Source of the DNA: Bacillus sp. ISL-34
Lineage (GTDB): Bacteria; Bacillota; Bacilli; Bacillales; DSM-1321
Assembly: GCF_018613325.1 (NCBI RefSeq)
Contig: NZ_JAGGQJ010000002.1
Coordinates: 124,001 to 188,000 of the forward strand
Direction: 5' to 3'
Length of the DNA stretch: 64,000 nucleotides
The notes under the pieces are model-generated. The model saw only the letters and a list, made by a program, of their open reading frames with translations. It searched no databases and was not told the origin of the DNA. Each line of letters starts with the position of its first letter. Positions within the stretch are counted from its first letter, which is position 1. The position numbers were made by a program, and so were the translations under genes. Below, piece by piece: positions 18,053 to 25,833 of this stretch.

Positions 18053-18113
18053 TTGTTTTATTAAAAGTCCCGTGATAAAATACTCTCTATTATTGATGAA
18101 GTGAAAACTTCAT
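18053..18113 (+). promoter_or_regulatory. Promoter and inverted repeat upstream of the RpiR regulator
   Basis: TTGTTT (18053) - 17 bp - TAAAAT (18076) is a good sigma-A promoter. Just downstream ATGAAGT-gaaa-ACTTCAT (18096-18113) is a perfect inverted repeat that would overlap the transcript start, a likely operator for autoregulation. Confidence 0.55.
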
Positions 18114-18165
18114 ATTGTCATATAAAATGTTTTGGATTCATATCTTGCTTTAGAGGGGATGTTTT

Positions 18166-19008
18166 ATGGATTTACAGCAAAAAGTTAAAGAAGTATTCCC
18201 TGGTTTATCTACTGGTCAAAAAAAGGTAGCAAAATACTTGTTAGTGCATTCACATACATTTGCAGTCACTTCGGCTCAAAAGATTGGAAAGGATATAGGA
18301 GTGAGTGAAACGACCATAATCCGTTTTTGCTATTCATTGGGGTTAAGTGGATATGCGGAACTTCAAAAGCTCATTCGCAATCAGTTGATATACGAGAGAA
18401 GCAGTTTGGATGAATATCATTCTTCAAAACTTGAAGCCGCGAATCAGCCAAACATCATGGCTCAAGTGATGGGGCAGGATATCATCAGCATCGAAAAGAC
18501 AATGAAAAATTTATCAAATGAAGATTTCTCCAAAACAGTCGATAAATTGGCGGCAGCTGATAATGTTTTGATATCCGGACACCGATTATCATTTTCGGCA
18601 GCACATTGGTTAACCTTTACGCTTAGGCTTGTTAGAGAAGAGGTTCATTTATATAGGCCTGATACAGATGATATTTTTTTACTGTTGAATAAAATGACTG
18701 AAAATTCCGTTTTCTTAGCCGTTTCATTTCACCGCTATGTTAAAGAGACTGTGAAAATAACGGAAATGGCCAAAAAAGCGGGGGCATTTGTAATTGGTGT
18801 TACGGATTCCGAACTGGCTCCGATTGCTGAATACACTGACATTTTATTGCCCATTTCAACACCAAGGACTTCCACTATCGATACGGCACCGGTGTTATTC
18901 TCATTATTGAATAGTTTAGTAGCTGGTGTATCGATTAAGGACGAACAGGGTTTCAAAGAAAGAAAAGCTATATATGATGCGTTCAATCAAGACGATTTTT
19001 TCTTTTGA
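18166..19008 (+). CDS. MurR/RpiR family transcriptional regulator
   Basis: 280 residues. The N-terminal helix-turn-helix (VAKYLLVHSHTFAVTSAQKI and DIGVSETTIIRFCYSLGLSG) is typical of RpiR. Residues 120-260 form a SIS sugar-isomerase domain (VLISGHRLSFSAAHW, VIGVTDSELAPIAEYTDILL) that normally binds a phosphosugar. It precedes an AmhX-like amidohydrolase by 63 bases, so it probably controls that gene and binds an amino-sugar or N-acyl metabolite; this is inference. Start ATG follows AGAGGGGATGTTTT. Confidence 0.9.
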   Translation: MDLQQKVKEVFPGLSTGQKKVAKYLLVHSHTFAVTSAQKIGKDIGVSETTIIRFCYSLGLSGYAELQKLIRNQLIYERSSLDEYHSSKLEAANQPNIMAQVMGQDIISIEKTMKNLSNEDFSKTVDKLAAADNVLISGHRLSFSAAHWLTFTLRLVREEVHLYRPDTDDIFLLLNKMTENSVFLAVSFHRYVKETVKITEMAKKAGAFVIGVTDSELAPIAEYTDILLPISTPRTSTIDTAPVLFSLLNSLVAGVSIKDEQGFKERKAIYDAFNQDDFFF

Positions 19009-19071
19009 GATAAAACTTCCAGCAGTTCGGTGAACAAGCCGATTAAACCGGTTTACAAGGGGGAGACAGAA

Positions 19072-20226
19072 ATGGATATCACACAATCTATCGAAAAATT
19101 AAGGCCTCGTATACTCGATATCTTTGACCATTTACACGCACATCCTGAAACGAGTTGGAATGAAGTGAATACGACAGCTTTCATTTCAAATATTTTAACG
19201 GAGAATCAGTGTACGGTGAAAACATTCGAGGACTGTACAGGAGTGATTGGGGAAATCGGGGATGGGAATTTCACGGTCGGGTTACGATCGGATATCGATG
19301 CACTTTGGCAGGAGGTGCATGGGACGTTTCAGGCCAATCATTCCTGTGGACACGATGGGCATATGACCTTGGCACTTGGAGTATTCCTGGTATTGAAGGA
19401 AATGGACTTTCGACCAAGAGGCAAGCTGAAATTCATTTTCCAACCTGCTGAAGAAAAAGGTACGGGTGCCTTGAAGATGATTGAAGAAAAGGTATTGGAT
19501 GATGTCGATTTCCTTTATGGAGTCCACTTAAGACCGGTTGAGGAAGTGAAGGATGGGCAAGCGGCACCAGCCATTGTCCATGGAGCCGCTCAGTTCATTA
19601 AAGGTGAAATAGCGGGAACTGATGCGCATGGGGCCAGACCGCATCAAGGGCAAAATGCCATCGAGATAGGGGCGGCATTCATCACTTTATTAAATGGTAT
19701 CCATCTCAATCCATCCATCCCTTATTCGGCAAAAATGACGCAGTTTTTTGCTGGCGGCGAAAGCTCCAATATCATCCCGGGGAGAGCCACTTTTTCATTG
19801 GATTTACGGGCACAGGATAATGCTGTGATGGAAGAGCTCACCAAAAAGGTGGAAAAGGTTGCAGAATCCTTGGCCATTGTCCATGGAGTCGAAGTGAAAC
19901 TCGAACCGGGAACCACTGTTGCTGCAGCAACCGTAAACGAACAAGCCCAGGAAATAATGTCTGAAGCGATAGCCGATACGCTCGGGGAAGAAAATCTGGT
20001 AGCGCCTGTCATTACAACCGGGGGAGAGGATTTTCATTTTTATACGGTGAAAAGACCTGAACTCAAAGCGACGATGCTTGGATTGGGCTGTGATCTGGCA
20101 CCAGGGCTCCATCATCCGAACATGACGTTCAACAAAGATGCCCTGTTATCGGGAATCGAAATCCTGGCCAAAGCCATCATCCTTACTTTCGAGAGATATG
20201 GAGAGGGGGGCCGCTTACATGACTGA
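19072..20226 (+). CDS. amhX: M20 family amidohydrolase/aminoacylase (AmhX-like)
   Basis: 384 residues beginning MDITQSIEKLRPRILDIFDH. This ATG has AAGGGGGAGA upstream; an upstream GTG at 19030 lacks one. Motifs of the M20 metallopeptidases are present: HAHPETSWNE, the metal ligands in CGHDGHMTLALG and FQPAEEKGTGALKMI, HLRPVEEVKDGQ, and the dimerisation-lid His in GTDAHGARPHQGQNAIE. It likely removes an acyl group from an N-acyl amino acid or related amide in the cytosol. It resembles B. subtilis AmhX. The RpiR gene upstream and a remnant transporter downstream hint at a lost uptake-and-deacylation operon. Confidence 0.82.
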   Translation: MDITQSIEKLRPRILDIFDHLHAHPETSWNEVNTTAFISNILTENQCTVKTFEDCTGVIGEIGDGNFTVGLRSDIDALWQEVHGTFQANHSCGHDGHMTLALGVFLVLKEMDFRPRGKLKFIFQPAEEKGTGALKMIEEKVLDDVDFLYGVHLRPVEEVKDGQAAPAIVHGAAQFIKGEIAGTDAHGARPHQGQNAIEIGAAFITLLNGIHLNPSIPYSAKMTQFFAGGESSNIIPGRATFSLDLRAQDNAVMEELTKKVEKVAESLAIVHGVEVKLEPGTTVAAATVNEQAQEIMSEAIADTLGEENLVAPVITTGGEDFHFYTVKRPELKATMLGLGCDLAPGLHHPNMTFNKDALLSGIEILAKAIILTFERYGEGGRLHD

Positions 20227-20379
20227 TGAATTAATCATTAAATCCCTATCCACACTGGAGGATTTACAATAAGTGCAGCACTTGAAATCCTTGTATGGGG
20301 TATGGTTTGTGTTCCGACCCATCAGACGATTACCGCATTCGCCACGCTAGCCCGTAATGGGAGGGACCATGAGGAATAA
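20219..20379 (+). pseudogene. Remnant of a GNAT acetyltransferase gene (N-terminal part, frameshifted)
   Basis: An ATG overlapping the amhX-like stop reads MTDELIIKSLSTLEDLQ and then hits TAA. In a shifted frame it continues LEILVWGMVCVPTHQTITAF, which fits the start of GNAT proteins of the VWG-x-x-VPxHQ type. The acetyl-CoA loop and everything after are absent. The overlap with the upstream stop suggests it was once translationally coupled. Family assignment is from memory of the motif. Confidence 0.5.
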
Positions 20380-20572
20380 GCTATGTGGTATCGGATTGGG
20401 GATTGGGTATCCTGTTTTCCTTGCAAGTTTCGTTGGCTTTATTAAATTGGTTGGGACGGTATACCCAGTCACAGGTTACTTAGGTTTTGTCATCATTGTA
20501 GCACTTATCATTTCCCGGATCCGTTCAAAAACGAATAAAGAGGCTGTGAATACGGATTTCGCGAAATTTTAA
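20369..20572 (+). pseudogene. Possible C-terminal remnant of a YkvI-like membrane transporter
   Basis: An open frame encodes two hydrophobic segments, IGLGIGYPVFLASFVGFIKL and TVYPVTGYLGFVIIVALII, then a charged tail. The pattern recalls the last two helices of YkvI-type permeases, which are several hundred residues long, but no N-terminal helices are present and the GNAT remnant abuts directly. It could instead be a genuine 68-residue membrane protein starting at the ATG at 20369 (GGGAGGGACC upstream). I favour a deletion scar. Confidence 0.4.
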
Positions 20573-20616
20573 TATCAAAGGGATTTGGTGCAGAACTGCA
20601 TGAAACATTTGGCCTG

Positions 20617-20644
20617 ACATCTTCTACATGGAGGTGTTTTTTTT
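20617..20644 (+). terminator. Terminator downstream of the amhX-like region
   Basis: ACATCTTC-tacat-GGAGGTGT (with G-U pairs) followed by seven T residues. Confidence 0.75.
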
Positions 20645-20735
20645 CTGTTATCGAGGACCTTTACTCATGATCACGGCATTTTTCCTCCTTTTTTTCATAC
20701 ATTAGTTTAAAGGCGGAAGACAAGGGGGATATCGG

Positions 20736-22151
20736 ATGAATGAAGCGGAGCAAAAGGCTCTGGAATATGCCATTAGTGAAATTACCGAAATAGCAACTGG
20801 GTTCGGGTTGGATTTTTACCCGATGCGTTATGAAATTTGCCCTTCAGAAATCATTTATACATTTGGTGCCTATGGGATGCCGACCCGTTTTTCTCATTGG
20901 AGCTTTGGGAAGCAATTTCATAAAATGAAGCTGCAGTACGACTTTGGATTAAGTAAAATCTATGAACTGGTCATTAACTCTGATCCTTGTTACGCTTTTC
21001 TGCTGGACTCCAATTCACTTGTACAAAATAAATTGATTGTTGCCCACGTTTTGGCGCATTGTGATTTCTTTAAGAATAATATACGCTTCAATAATACTAA
21101 GAGAGATATGGTAGAAAGTATGTCGGCAACGGCAGAAAGAATCCGTGAATATGAAATACTGCATGGCAAAAAGGAAGTGGAAACCTTCCTTGATGCACTT
21201 TTAGCCATTGAAGAACATATCGATCCGTCGCTGATGAGACCGAAGCTTGCCTGGACGATGGAGGATGAGGAAGAAGAAGAGGAAATAAAACCGACAGCCA
21301 CACAATACGATGATTTATGGAACCTTGAAAATAAGGATAAACCGAAGAAATCCAACATTAAAAAAAGAAAAAAATTCCCGCCAAGGCCTGAAAAGGATAT
21401 TATGCTTTTCATTGAACAGTACAGCAGGGATTTAACCGAATGGCAACGGGATATCATGACGATGATCAGGGAAGAGATGCTGTATTTCTGGCCGCAGCTG
21501 GAAACGAAAATCATGAACGAAGGCTGGGCATCATACTGGCATCAGCGCATAATCCGTGAATTGGATCTATCCTCAGGGGAAGCCATTGAATTCGCGAAAC
21601 TGAACGCAGGCGTCGTTCAGCCATCAAAGACCAGCATCAATCCTTATTATCTCGGCTTGAAAGTGCTTGAAGATATTGAAGAACGCTATGATAATCCAAC
21701 CGAAGAAATGATCAGGCTGGGCGTCAAGCCTGGATCTGGCCGGGAAAAGATGTTCGAAGTCAGGGAAATCGAATCGGATATCTCCTTTCTCCGCAATTAT
21801 TTGACGAAAGATCTGGTCATGCGGGAGGATATGTATTTATTCCAAAAGCAGGGCAAGGATTATAAAATCGTCGATAAGTCATGGGAACATGTTCGTGATC
21901 AACTCGTCAGTATGAGGGTTAACGGCGGTTTCCCTTATATCACAGTAAATGATGGGGACTTCATGCGCAATGGGGAACTTTATTTAAAACATTGGTATGA
22001 AGATATTGAACTGGATCTGAAATATCTCGAAAAGGTCATGCCATATATCTATCAGCTTTGGGGCCGCCCCGTGCATATGGAATCAGTCATGGAAGGAAAA
22101 GAAGTCCTGTTTTCCTATGATGGAAAAGGCATTCACCGGAAATATTTATAA
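20736..22151 (+). CDS. spoVR: SpoVR family protein
   Basis: 471 residues. The SpoVR signatures are evident: [38 protein letters not shown], a long acidic/lysine-rich linker ([11 protein letters not shown], residues 179-189) and [18 protein letters not shown]. SpoVR is needed for normal spore cortex formation in B. subtilis; its biochemical activity is unresolved. Start ATG follows AAGGGGGATATCGG. It sits in the same relative order after the yhd genes as in B. subtilis. The terminator follows directly. Confidence 0.94.
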   Translation: MNEAEQKALEYAISEITEIATGFGLDFYPMRYEICPSEIIYTFGAYGMPTRFSHWSFGKQFHKMKLQYDFGLSKIYELVINSDPCYAFLLDSNSLVQNKLIVAHVLAHCDFFKNNIRFNNTKRDMVESMSATAERIREYEILHGKKEVETFLDALLAIEEHIDPSLMRPKLAWTMEDEEEEEEIKPTATQYDDLWNLENKDKPKKSNIKKRKKFPPRPEKDIMLFIEQYSRDLTEWQRDIMTMIREEMLYFWPQLETKIMNEGWASYWHQRIIRELDLSSGEAIEFAKLNAGVVQPSKTSINPYYLGLKVLEDIEERYDNPTEEMIRLGVKPGSGREKMFEVREIESDISFLRNYLTKDLVMREDMYLFQKQGKDYKIVDKSWEHVRDQLVSMRVNGGFPYITVNDGDFMRNGELYLKHWYEDIELDLKYLEKVMPYIYQLWGRPVHMESVMEGKEVLFSYDGKGIHRKYL

Positions 22152-22158
22152 AGCTGAA

Positions 22159-22192
22159 AAAACTGCCGGTCACTCGGCAGTTTTCTTGTTTT
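22159..22192 (+). terminator. Terminator of spoVR
   Basis: AAAACTGCCG-gtcact-CGGCAGTTTT followed by CTTGTTTT. Confidence 0.9.
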
Positions 22193-22232
22193 ATCTTGTT
22201 AAAGACTACTTTGAATAAAAAATCCATAATAC

Positions 22233-22261
22233 TTGTAATTTGCAATTATTAATGTTATAAA
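22233..22261 (+). promoter_or_regulatory. Promoter with MarR-type palindrome upstream of the arsN-like gene
   Basis: TTGTAATTTGCAA (22233-22245) is an inverted repeat of the form TTGYAANTTRCAA. Its left arm doubles as a -35 (TTGTAA), 17 bp before TATAAA at 22256. The same palindrome occurs at 23026 and 23548. Confidence 0.6.
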
Positions 22262-22311
22262 TCGACTATAGAATATTGAAAAAATCATGTGGCAAACGAA
22301 AGGGGAAAGGC

Positions 22312-22797
22312 ATGATCATTCGTGAAGCGATTGAAACGGACATGGACTCTGTCAAAGATATGTACAATCAAGGGATTGAGGATAGAATTGCCACGCTGGA
22401 AACGGAAACGAAGGATAAAACCTACATGGAGGAATGGTTTGCTAAGCACGTCGGGCGTTATAAGTTAATTTTCGCCGAGCAAGAAGGGGAAATTGTTGGT
22501 TGGTCTTCCTTGAACCAATATAACAGCCGCAATGCTTAAAAAGGGGTTGCCGATTTATCCGTTTACATCTCGAGAGATCATCGAGGAAAAGGGATAGGCG
22601 GTTTATTGCTGCAATCGATCGAAAAGCTCGCAATAGAAAATGACTTCAATAAAATTGTGTTATTCACTTTTCCTTTTAACCAGATTGGTCAAGGATTGTA
22701 CAGAAAACAAGGTTTTCGCGAAGTGGGAGTGTTTAAAAACCAGGGAATAATGGATGGGGAATATGTCGATGTCATGGCTATGGAGAAATTACTGTAA
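22312..22797 (+). pseudogene. arsN: ArsN-like GNAT acetyltransferase with an in-frame nonsense codon
   Basis: The frame runs MIIREAIETDMDSVKDMYNQ then GIEDRIATLETETKD, stops at TAA (22537-22539) in SRNA*KGVADLSVYI, and then continues in the same frame through ISRDHRGKGIGGLLLQSIEK (the acetyl-CoA loop) to a natural stop. Relatives usually have Tyr at this position, so TAT to TAA is a single-base change. Such proteins acetylate arsinothricin or phosphinothricin. Start ATG follows AAAGGGGAAAGGC. Unless the base is a sequencing error or the codon is read through, only the first 75 residues are made. The neighbouring arsenic genes support the ArsN class. Confidence 0.75.
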
Positions 22798-22819
22798 AGT
22801 AAATAGGGGGGTGGAGGTT

Positions 22820-23020
22820 ATGACCGTTAACCATTCAAGCATATTGTCTGTTGAATATTTCGAGGCCTATTTCAAGCTGGTAATAGCATCTCGTGAACCT
22901 GTGGCGGATAATGCAAAGAAATACATCGAACAGAATTTTTTCAAAGGCAAGAAGTGTTATTATGGCGAGCAGACTCGACGGAAATTCATAACGGCTTTTA
23001 ATAAGCTAATGGATAAATAA
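22820..23020 (+). CDS. 66-residue protein of unknown family in the arsenic island
   Basis: Starts at the ATG after GGGGGTGGAGGTT, an excellent ribosome site; a longer frame from 22754 overlaps arsN and lacks one. It begins MTVNHSSILSVEYFEAYFKL and ends FITAFNKLMDK. One Cys (GKKCYYGEQ), basic and probably helical. I do not recognise the family. It lies between the arsN-like and marR-like genes and could be co-transcribed with arsN. Function unknown. Confidence 0.6.
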   Translation: MTVNHSSILSVEYFEAYFKLVIASREPVADNAKKYIEQNFFKGKKCYYGEQTRRKFITAFNKLMDK

Positions 23021-23025
23021 AAAAG

Positions 23026-23054
23026 TTGCAATTTGCAAATAATACAGGTATAAA
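23026..23054 (+). promoter_or_regulatory. Promoter with MarR-type palindrome upstream of marR
   Basis: TTGCAATTTGCAA (23026-23038) contains the -35 TTGCAA, followed after 17 bp by TATAAA at 23049. This is the second copy of the TTGYAANTTRCAA palindrome, placed for autorepression. Confidence 0.62.
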
Positions 23055-23072
23055 TAAAGTGAGGTGACAGAA

Positions 23073-23528
23073 ATGGAAAATGAAAACCTTAGAGGTCTCT
23101 TCCAACTCTTGACTAGACGGTTTGGATTATTGAATAAAAATTGCTGCAGCGCAGATGGGATAGAGATTTCACTCGTTCAAAGCCATATCCTGTATGAAAT
23201 AAACCGACAAAACAATTCTTCCATCCAGCAAATTGCAGAAACACTGGGGACGGACATTACGACGTTCAGCCGACAAATCCAATCCTTAATAAAATTGAAT
23301 TTGGTCAAAAAAACGCAAGATGCTGAAGATCGGAGAATTTCTACCCTTTCCCTGACCGATGAAGGAATGAAGGTCAATCAATTAATCGATCAGCAAATGA
23401 ATGATTACTTGAATGAAATCTTCAAGACAATGAATGAGTTTGAAAAGGAATCCGTCGTGCGTTCTCTGAAACTGCTTAATGATAAAATGCTGAAGTCTTC
23501 CGTATGCTGTACTACTCCCTGGGGGTAG
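23073..23528 (+). CDS. MarR-family transcriptional regulator with Cys-rich ends
   Basis: 151 residues from MENENLRGLFQLLTRRFGLL; the ATG at 23073 has GAGGTGA upstream, and an in-frame GTG at 23064 is less suitable. The winged helix is clear: IQQIAETLGTDITTFSRQIQ as the recognition helix and QDAEDRRISTLSLTDEG as the wing with the conserved D-x-R. Cys pairs lie near the N-terminus (NKNCCSADG) and at the C-terminus (SSVCCTTPWG). Such paired cysteines are unusual for MarR and, given the arsenic context, could bind As(III) or organoarsenicals. It likely represses the genes carrying the palindromes at 22233, 23026 and 23548. Confidence 0.85.
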   Translation: MENENLRGLFQLLTRRFGLLNKNCCSADGIEISLVQSHILYEINRQNNSSIQQIAETLGTDITTFSRQIQSLIKLNLVKKTQDAEDRRISTLSLTDEGMKVNQLIDQQMNDYLNEIFKTMNEFEKESVVRSLKLLNDKMLKSSVCCTTPWG

Positions 23529-23547
23529 TATAATTTTTCAATAATAC

Positions 23548-23560
23548 TTGCAACTTACAA
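23548..23560 (+). promoter_or_regulatory. Third MarR-type palindrome, upstream of the flavoprotein gene
   Basis: TTGCAACTTACAA fits TTGYAANTTRCAA and lies 36 bases before the flavoprotein start. TAATAC just upstream could be a -10, so the operator would cover the transcript start. Confidence 0.55.
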
Positions 23561-23595
23561 CTTTTTAATGGGTGAAAATATAGGAGGGAATATTT

Positions 23596-24969
23596 ATGGT
23601 TCAATTTGATAAAAGAGGATTGCCGGTAGCCATTATAGGCGGGGGTCCTGTGGGGCTTGCCGCAGCCGCTCACTTACTAAAAAAAAGGGAGAAGTTTATC
23701 GTTTTGGAAGCGGGGGACTCAGTGGGTTCCAGCCTGCTGGAGTGGGGACACGTCAGAATGTTTTCCCCATGGCAGTATAACATCGATCAAACAGCAAAGG
23801 AATTACTTGAGCAGTCTGGGTGGACTTCACCCAACCAAGAAGCTTTGCCAACAGGTCGTGAAATGGTAGAAGAATACCTTCTGCCACTAAGTAACCTTCC
23901 AGAAATAAAAGAACAGATCATGTTAAGGGCAAAAGTAGTCGGTGTTGCTAAAATGGCACACGATAAATTGAAAACTGGAAAACGGGACACCGTTCCCTTT
24001 CAACTCTATGTAGAGGTGGAGGGTGGCACAAAAGTCGTTGAAGCGAAGGCTGTTATTGATTCATCCGGTACTTGGAGGAATCCAAACCCGATCCTTTCCA
24101 ACGGTATCTGGACGAATGCCGAAAGAAAATTACACAATCAAATTCACTATGGCATTCCAAACGTCGTCCAACTGGAAAATAGATATCAAAATAAATCAAT
24201 CATGGTGATTGGGAGCGGTCATTCTGCAATAAATGCCCTATTGGATCTCGCATCATTACAGCAAAAGTTTACGGATACAAAAATCTACTGGGTTCTTCGT
24301 AAAAAACAGATCAATGAAGTGTACGGCGGTCAAGAAAACGACGGCTTGGCGGCTCGTGGAGAACTTGGCATTAGAATTCAGCAATTAGTGGAGTCTGGAC
24401 GAATCAATATCCTCACCCCCTTTCATATTAACGGAGTTTATCCAGCAAAAGGTAAAATAACTGTGACGGGAGAACTGAACGGGGAAGAATTCACTCTCGG
24501 CGATATCGAGGAAATCGTTGTAAGTACGGGTTTTAGACCAGATACATCCTTTTTAAATGAAATTAGGATAAACCTCGATTCAGCTGTCGAAAGCATAAAC
24601 GCGCTTGCTCCGCTTATTGACCCCAATATCCATAGCTGCGGAACGGTGCGACCGCATGGTGAACAAGAATTACGGCACCCTGAAAAGAACTTCTACATTG
24701 TTGGCATGAAGAGTTATGGAAGAGCACCTACATTCTTACTGGCAACAGGATATGAACAAGTCCGTTCCGTGGTGGCTTATTTAACAGGGGATGTCGAGGG
24801 GGCAAAAGAAGTGCGCTTGGAACTTCCTGAAACAGGAGTTTGCAGTGTGAATCTGGCATCCAGTTCATGCGATTCTAATATTCCTGCAACTAAAACAAAC
24901 GAAAGTTCTTGCTGTGGGAGTCCTGTTCCAGTGAGATTGGAAATTAAAAATAATACCTGTCGTAAATAA
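23596..24969 (+). CDS. FAD/NAD(P)-dependent flavoprotein monooxygenase, ArsO/ArsV-like
   Basis: 457 residues. It has an N-terminal FAD dinucleotide fold (AIIGGGPVGLAAAAHLLKKR), HVRMFSPWQYNID, a second Rossmann fold for NADPH (MVIGSGHSAINALLDLASL) and a late FAD contact (IVVSTGFRPDTSFLNE). The last 60 residues are Cys-rich (TGVCSVN, SSSCDSN, SSCCGSP, NTCRK), unusual for the family. Flavoprotein monooxygenases ArsO/ArsV occur in ars operons and oxidise trivalent organoarsenicals; that role is inferred from context. Start ATG follows AGGAGGGAATATTT. It carries the same palindrome as its regulator and is followed by a terminator. Confidence 0.75.
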   Translation: MVQFDKRGLPVAIIGGGPVGLAAAAHLLKKREKFIVLEAGDSVGSSLLEWGHVRMFSPWQYNIDQTAKELLEQSGWTSPNQEALPTGREMVEEYLLPLSNLPEIKEQIMLRAKVVGVAKMAHDKLKTGKRDTVPFQLYVEVEGGTKVVEAKAVIDSSGTWRNPNPILSNGIWTNAERKLHNQIHYGIPNVVQLENRYQNKSIMVIGSGHSAINALLDLASLQQKFTDTKIYWVLRKKQINEVYGGQENDGLAARGELGIRIQQLVESGRINILTPFHINGVYPAKGKITVTGELNGEEFTLGDIEEIVVSTGFRPDTSFLNEIRINLDSAVESINALAPLIDPNIHSCGTVRPHGEQELRHPEKNFYIVGMKSYGRAPTFLLATGYEQVRSVVAYLTGDVEGAKEVRLELPETGVCSVNLASSSCDSNIPATKTNESSCCGSPVPVRLEIKNNTCRK

Positions 24970-24973
24970 AATA

Positions 24974-25006
24974 GAAGACCAGTCTGAAGTCAGGCTGGTC
25001 TTTTCC
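24974..25006 (+). terminator. Terminator of the flavoprotein gene
   Basis: GAAGACCAGTCTGA / TCAGGCTGGTCTTTTC, a stem of about 12 bp with a T tract. Confidence 0.85.
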
Positions 25007-25082
25007 TAAAAACATGATTAATGGCGGAGCAGCTTTATCCTTAATGGCTTGTCAGATTACCATTAAAAAGTTGATAGCAAAA

Positions 25083-25544
25083 TTAATTTTCTAAGTATCT
25101 ATATAAAGTGGATTTACTAATCCCTGTTTCGTTTTTAATTTCAGCTAGACTGAATTTTTTACTTTCGTACATGATAATCGCACGCTGTACATTTTCATCG
25201 GGTTTTCTAGGTCGGCCCGTTGTAATTCCTTTTTGTTTTGCGTCTGATAATCCTTTTTTTGTTTTTTCGCTGATCACATCACTTTGAAATTCTACAAGGT
25301 GCTTTACGATATCATAAAAGGGATATCCAGATTGATTTTCAGTGTCAATGTCCTCTTTAAGTGAGTGGAGAAAAGCTCCTTTACCATCCATCATTTCCAA
25401 TAATTCAACTAAATGCCGTGTAGAGTATGCTAAAGCAAATAGATTTGTAACAACTATTTTATCTCCTCGATCGAGGTTGTTCATCAGGTCATCAAGTTGC
25501 GTTCTTCTTTTAGCGGATGAATGTTTTCTTTGGAAGGAGCCTTC
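25083..25544 (-). pseudogene. Serine recombinase (resolvase/invertase) remnant lacking the catalytic N-terminus
   Basis: The frame after a TAA reads EGSFQRKHSSAKRRTQLDDL then MNNLDRGDKIVVTNLFALAY, and continues through EKTKKGLSDAKQKGITTGRP to a C-terminal helix-turn-helix (FSLAEIKNETGISKSTLYRY). This is the second half of a Pin/Tn552-type resolvase. The N-terminal YxRVS segment with the catalytic Ser is missing, and the usual L-x-R-L-x-R is altered to LFALAYS. It is a decayed trace of a transposon or integrative element between the two arsenic blocks. Confidence 0.8.
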
Positions 25545-25751
25545 TTATTTATTTTAAAGGGGTGTCTTCAGAATATCAGGAAAAAATATAGAGGCAGAGT
25601 GTGCCCAATATTCCCTTTTCTTTGAGTTTTTACTTGTATGTTGATCTCGGTCTTTTTTTTTAGAAAAGGTAAGAAATACAGTCTTTCAATGGTAAGTACA
25701 AAAGCTTTATTAGGTTAAAATTATATTGCTGAATATTTAATGCTTGATTAA

Positions 25752-25804
25752 ATAAGAATATGCTTATACAATGATACTGAATAATTACATAAGTATATAC
25801 TTAT
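25752..25804. promoter_or_regulatory. Two ArsR-type inverted repeats and promoter upstream of arsR
   Basis: ATAAGAATATGCTTAT (25752-25767) and the perfect palindrome ATAAGTATATACTTAT (25789-25804) share ATAAG-N6-CTTAT arms 37 bp apart. TTGATT (25744) and TATACA (25765) may form the promoter. ArsR repressors bind such AT-rich inverted repeats and leave on As(III) or Sb(III) binding. Confidence 0.65.
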
Positions 25805-25833
25805 TTACTTTAGGATAGGAGGGATGAAATGCT

